5,338 nucleotides of DNA from the NCBI GenBank assembly GCA_022866195.1, contig JALHUF010000263.1:1-5338 (forward strand), written 5' to 3'. This document shows, piece by piece, positions 5,218 to 5,338 of the stretch. This DNA is from Terriglobia bacterium. Lineage in GTDB: Bacteria > Acidobacteriota > Terriglobia > UBA7540. Below the pieces are notes generated by a model. It saw only the letters and a list, made by a program, of their open reading frames with translations, made no database searches and was not told the DNA's origin. A program made the position numbers and the translations under genes. Positions within the stretch are counted from its first letter, which is position 1. Each line of letters starts with the position of its first letter.

Positions 5218-5338
5218 CGCATTGCCCAGGGAGCCAGCACGCTCACCATGCAACTTAGCCGGATGCTGTTCTTGTCGGCGGAAAGAAGTTTTGCCAGCAA
5301 GTTCCAACAGACCATCCTGGCGATTCAGATCGAGCGTC
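5218..5338 (+). pseudogene. Same-frame continuation of the PBP GT51 domain after the in-frame TGA (runs off window)
   Basis: Directly after the TGA the unchanged frame reads RIAQGASTLTMQLSRMLFLS, then AERSFASKFQQTILAIQIER to the window edge. This is GT51 motif 2 (G-x-S-T-x-x-x-Q) and the conserved helix after it, in the position where a normal PBP1A has G-R-x-V-Q-G-G-S-T-I-T-Q-Q. Nothing is missing or shifted, so a single base change explains the break. Restoring GGA (Gly) at 5215 would give the usual G-R-I pair; CGA or TGG are also possible. The ATG at 5248 could allow re-initiation in principle, but the product would lack the membrane anchor and catalytic Glu. The rest of the gene lies outside the window. 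Confidence 0.8.

Noticed and set aside
4615..5307. Long minus-strand open frame (230 codons) opposite the PBP gene
   Set aside because: It is antisense to a clearly recognisable GT51 frame with promoter and ribosome site, and its translation shows no family motif; long antisense frames are common in GC-rich DNA.

Overview
The window is GC-rich bacterial chromosome with tight coding and short gaps. It carries housekeeping genes (ribosomal protein S1, an IHF/HU-type protein, a HIT nucleotide hydrolase/transferase, a class A penicillin-binding protein) plus a metallo-beta-lactamase-fold protein fused to a PilZ domain. The bifunctional PBP start implies a cell with peptidoglycan, and the rpsA-ihfB order is familiar from Gram-negative bacteria. 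The overall style (MBL-PilZ fusion, truncated UvrC paralogue, Pro/Ala-rich tails) would suit Acidobacteriota or a related phylum. That placement is an inference from gene content, not a demonstrated assignment. I see no mobile element, CRISPR array, tRNA or rRNA.

Left block (1-1904, + strand): the 3' part of rpsA is followed after 136 bp by an ihfB-like gene with a Pro/Ala-rich tail. After another 34 bp comes a HIT-family gene of the Ap4A phosphorylase-like type. The last two probably share a transcript. The HIT gene converges on the next gene across a 66-bp gap containing a small GC hairpin.

Middle block (1971-4618): two divergent genes share a 272-bp intergenic region. The - strand gene (1971-3212) encodes an MBL-fold hydrolase domain joined to a C-terminal PilZ domain with intact c-di-GMP-binding motifs. 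The + strand gene (3485-4618) encodes a UvrC-like protein. It keeps the four cysteines of the UvrC iron-sulfur region and a UVR (UvrB-binding) helix pair. It lacks the C-terminal RNase H-like nuclease and HhH domains, and its GIY-YIG active site looks eroded. A good sigma70-type promoter lies just upstream of it.

Right block (4619-5338): a near-consensus promoter precedes the start of a class A PBP (GT51 transglycosylase) gene. Its reading frame is broken by an in-frame TGA at 5215-5217. Recognisable GT51 sequence continues in the same frame to the window edge, so this copy is either a nonsense-mutated pseudogene or carries a base error.

The items most worth a second look are the apparently nuclease-dead UvrC paralogue, the MBL-PilZ fusion next to it, and the in-frame stop in the PBP gene. 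I do not see convincing evidence of a wholly new multi-gene system.
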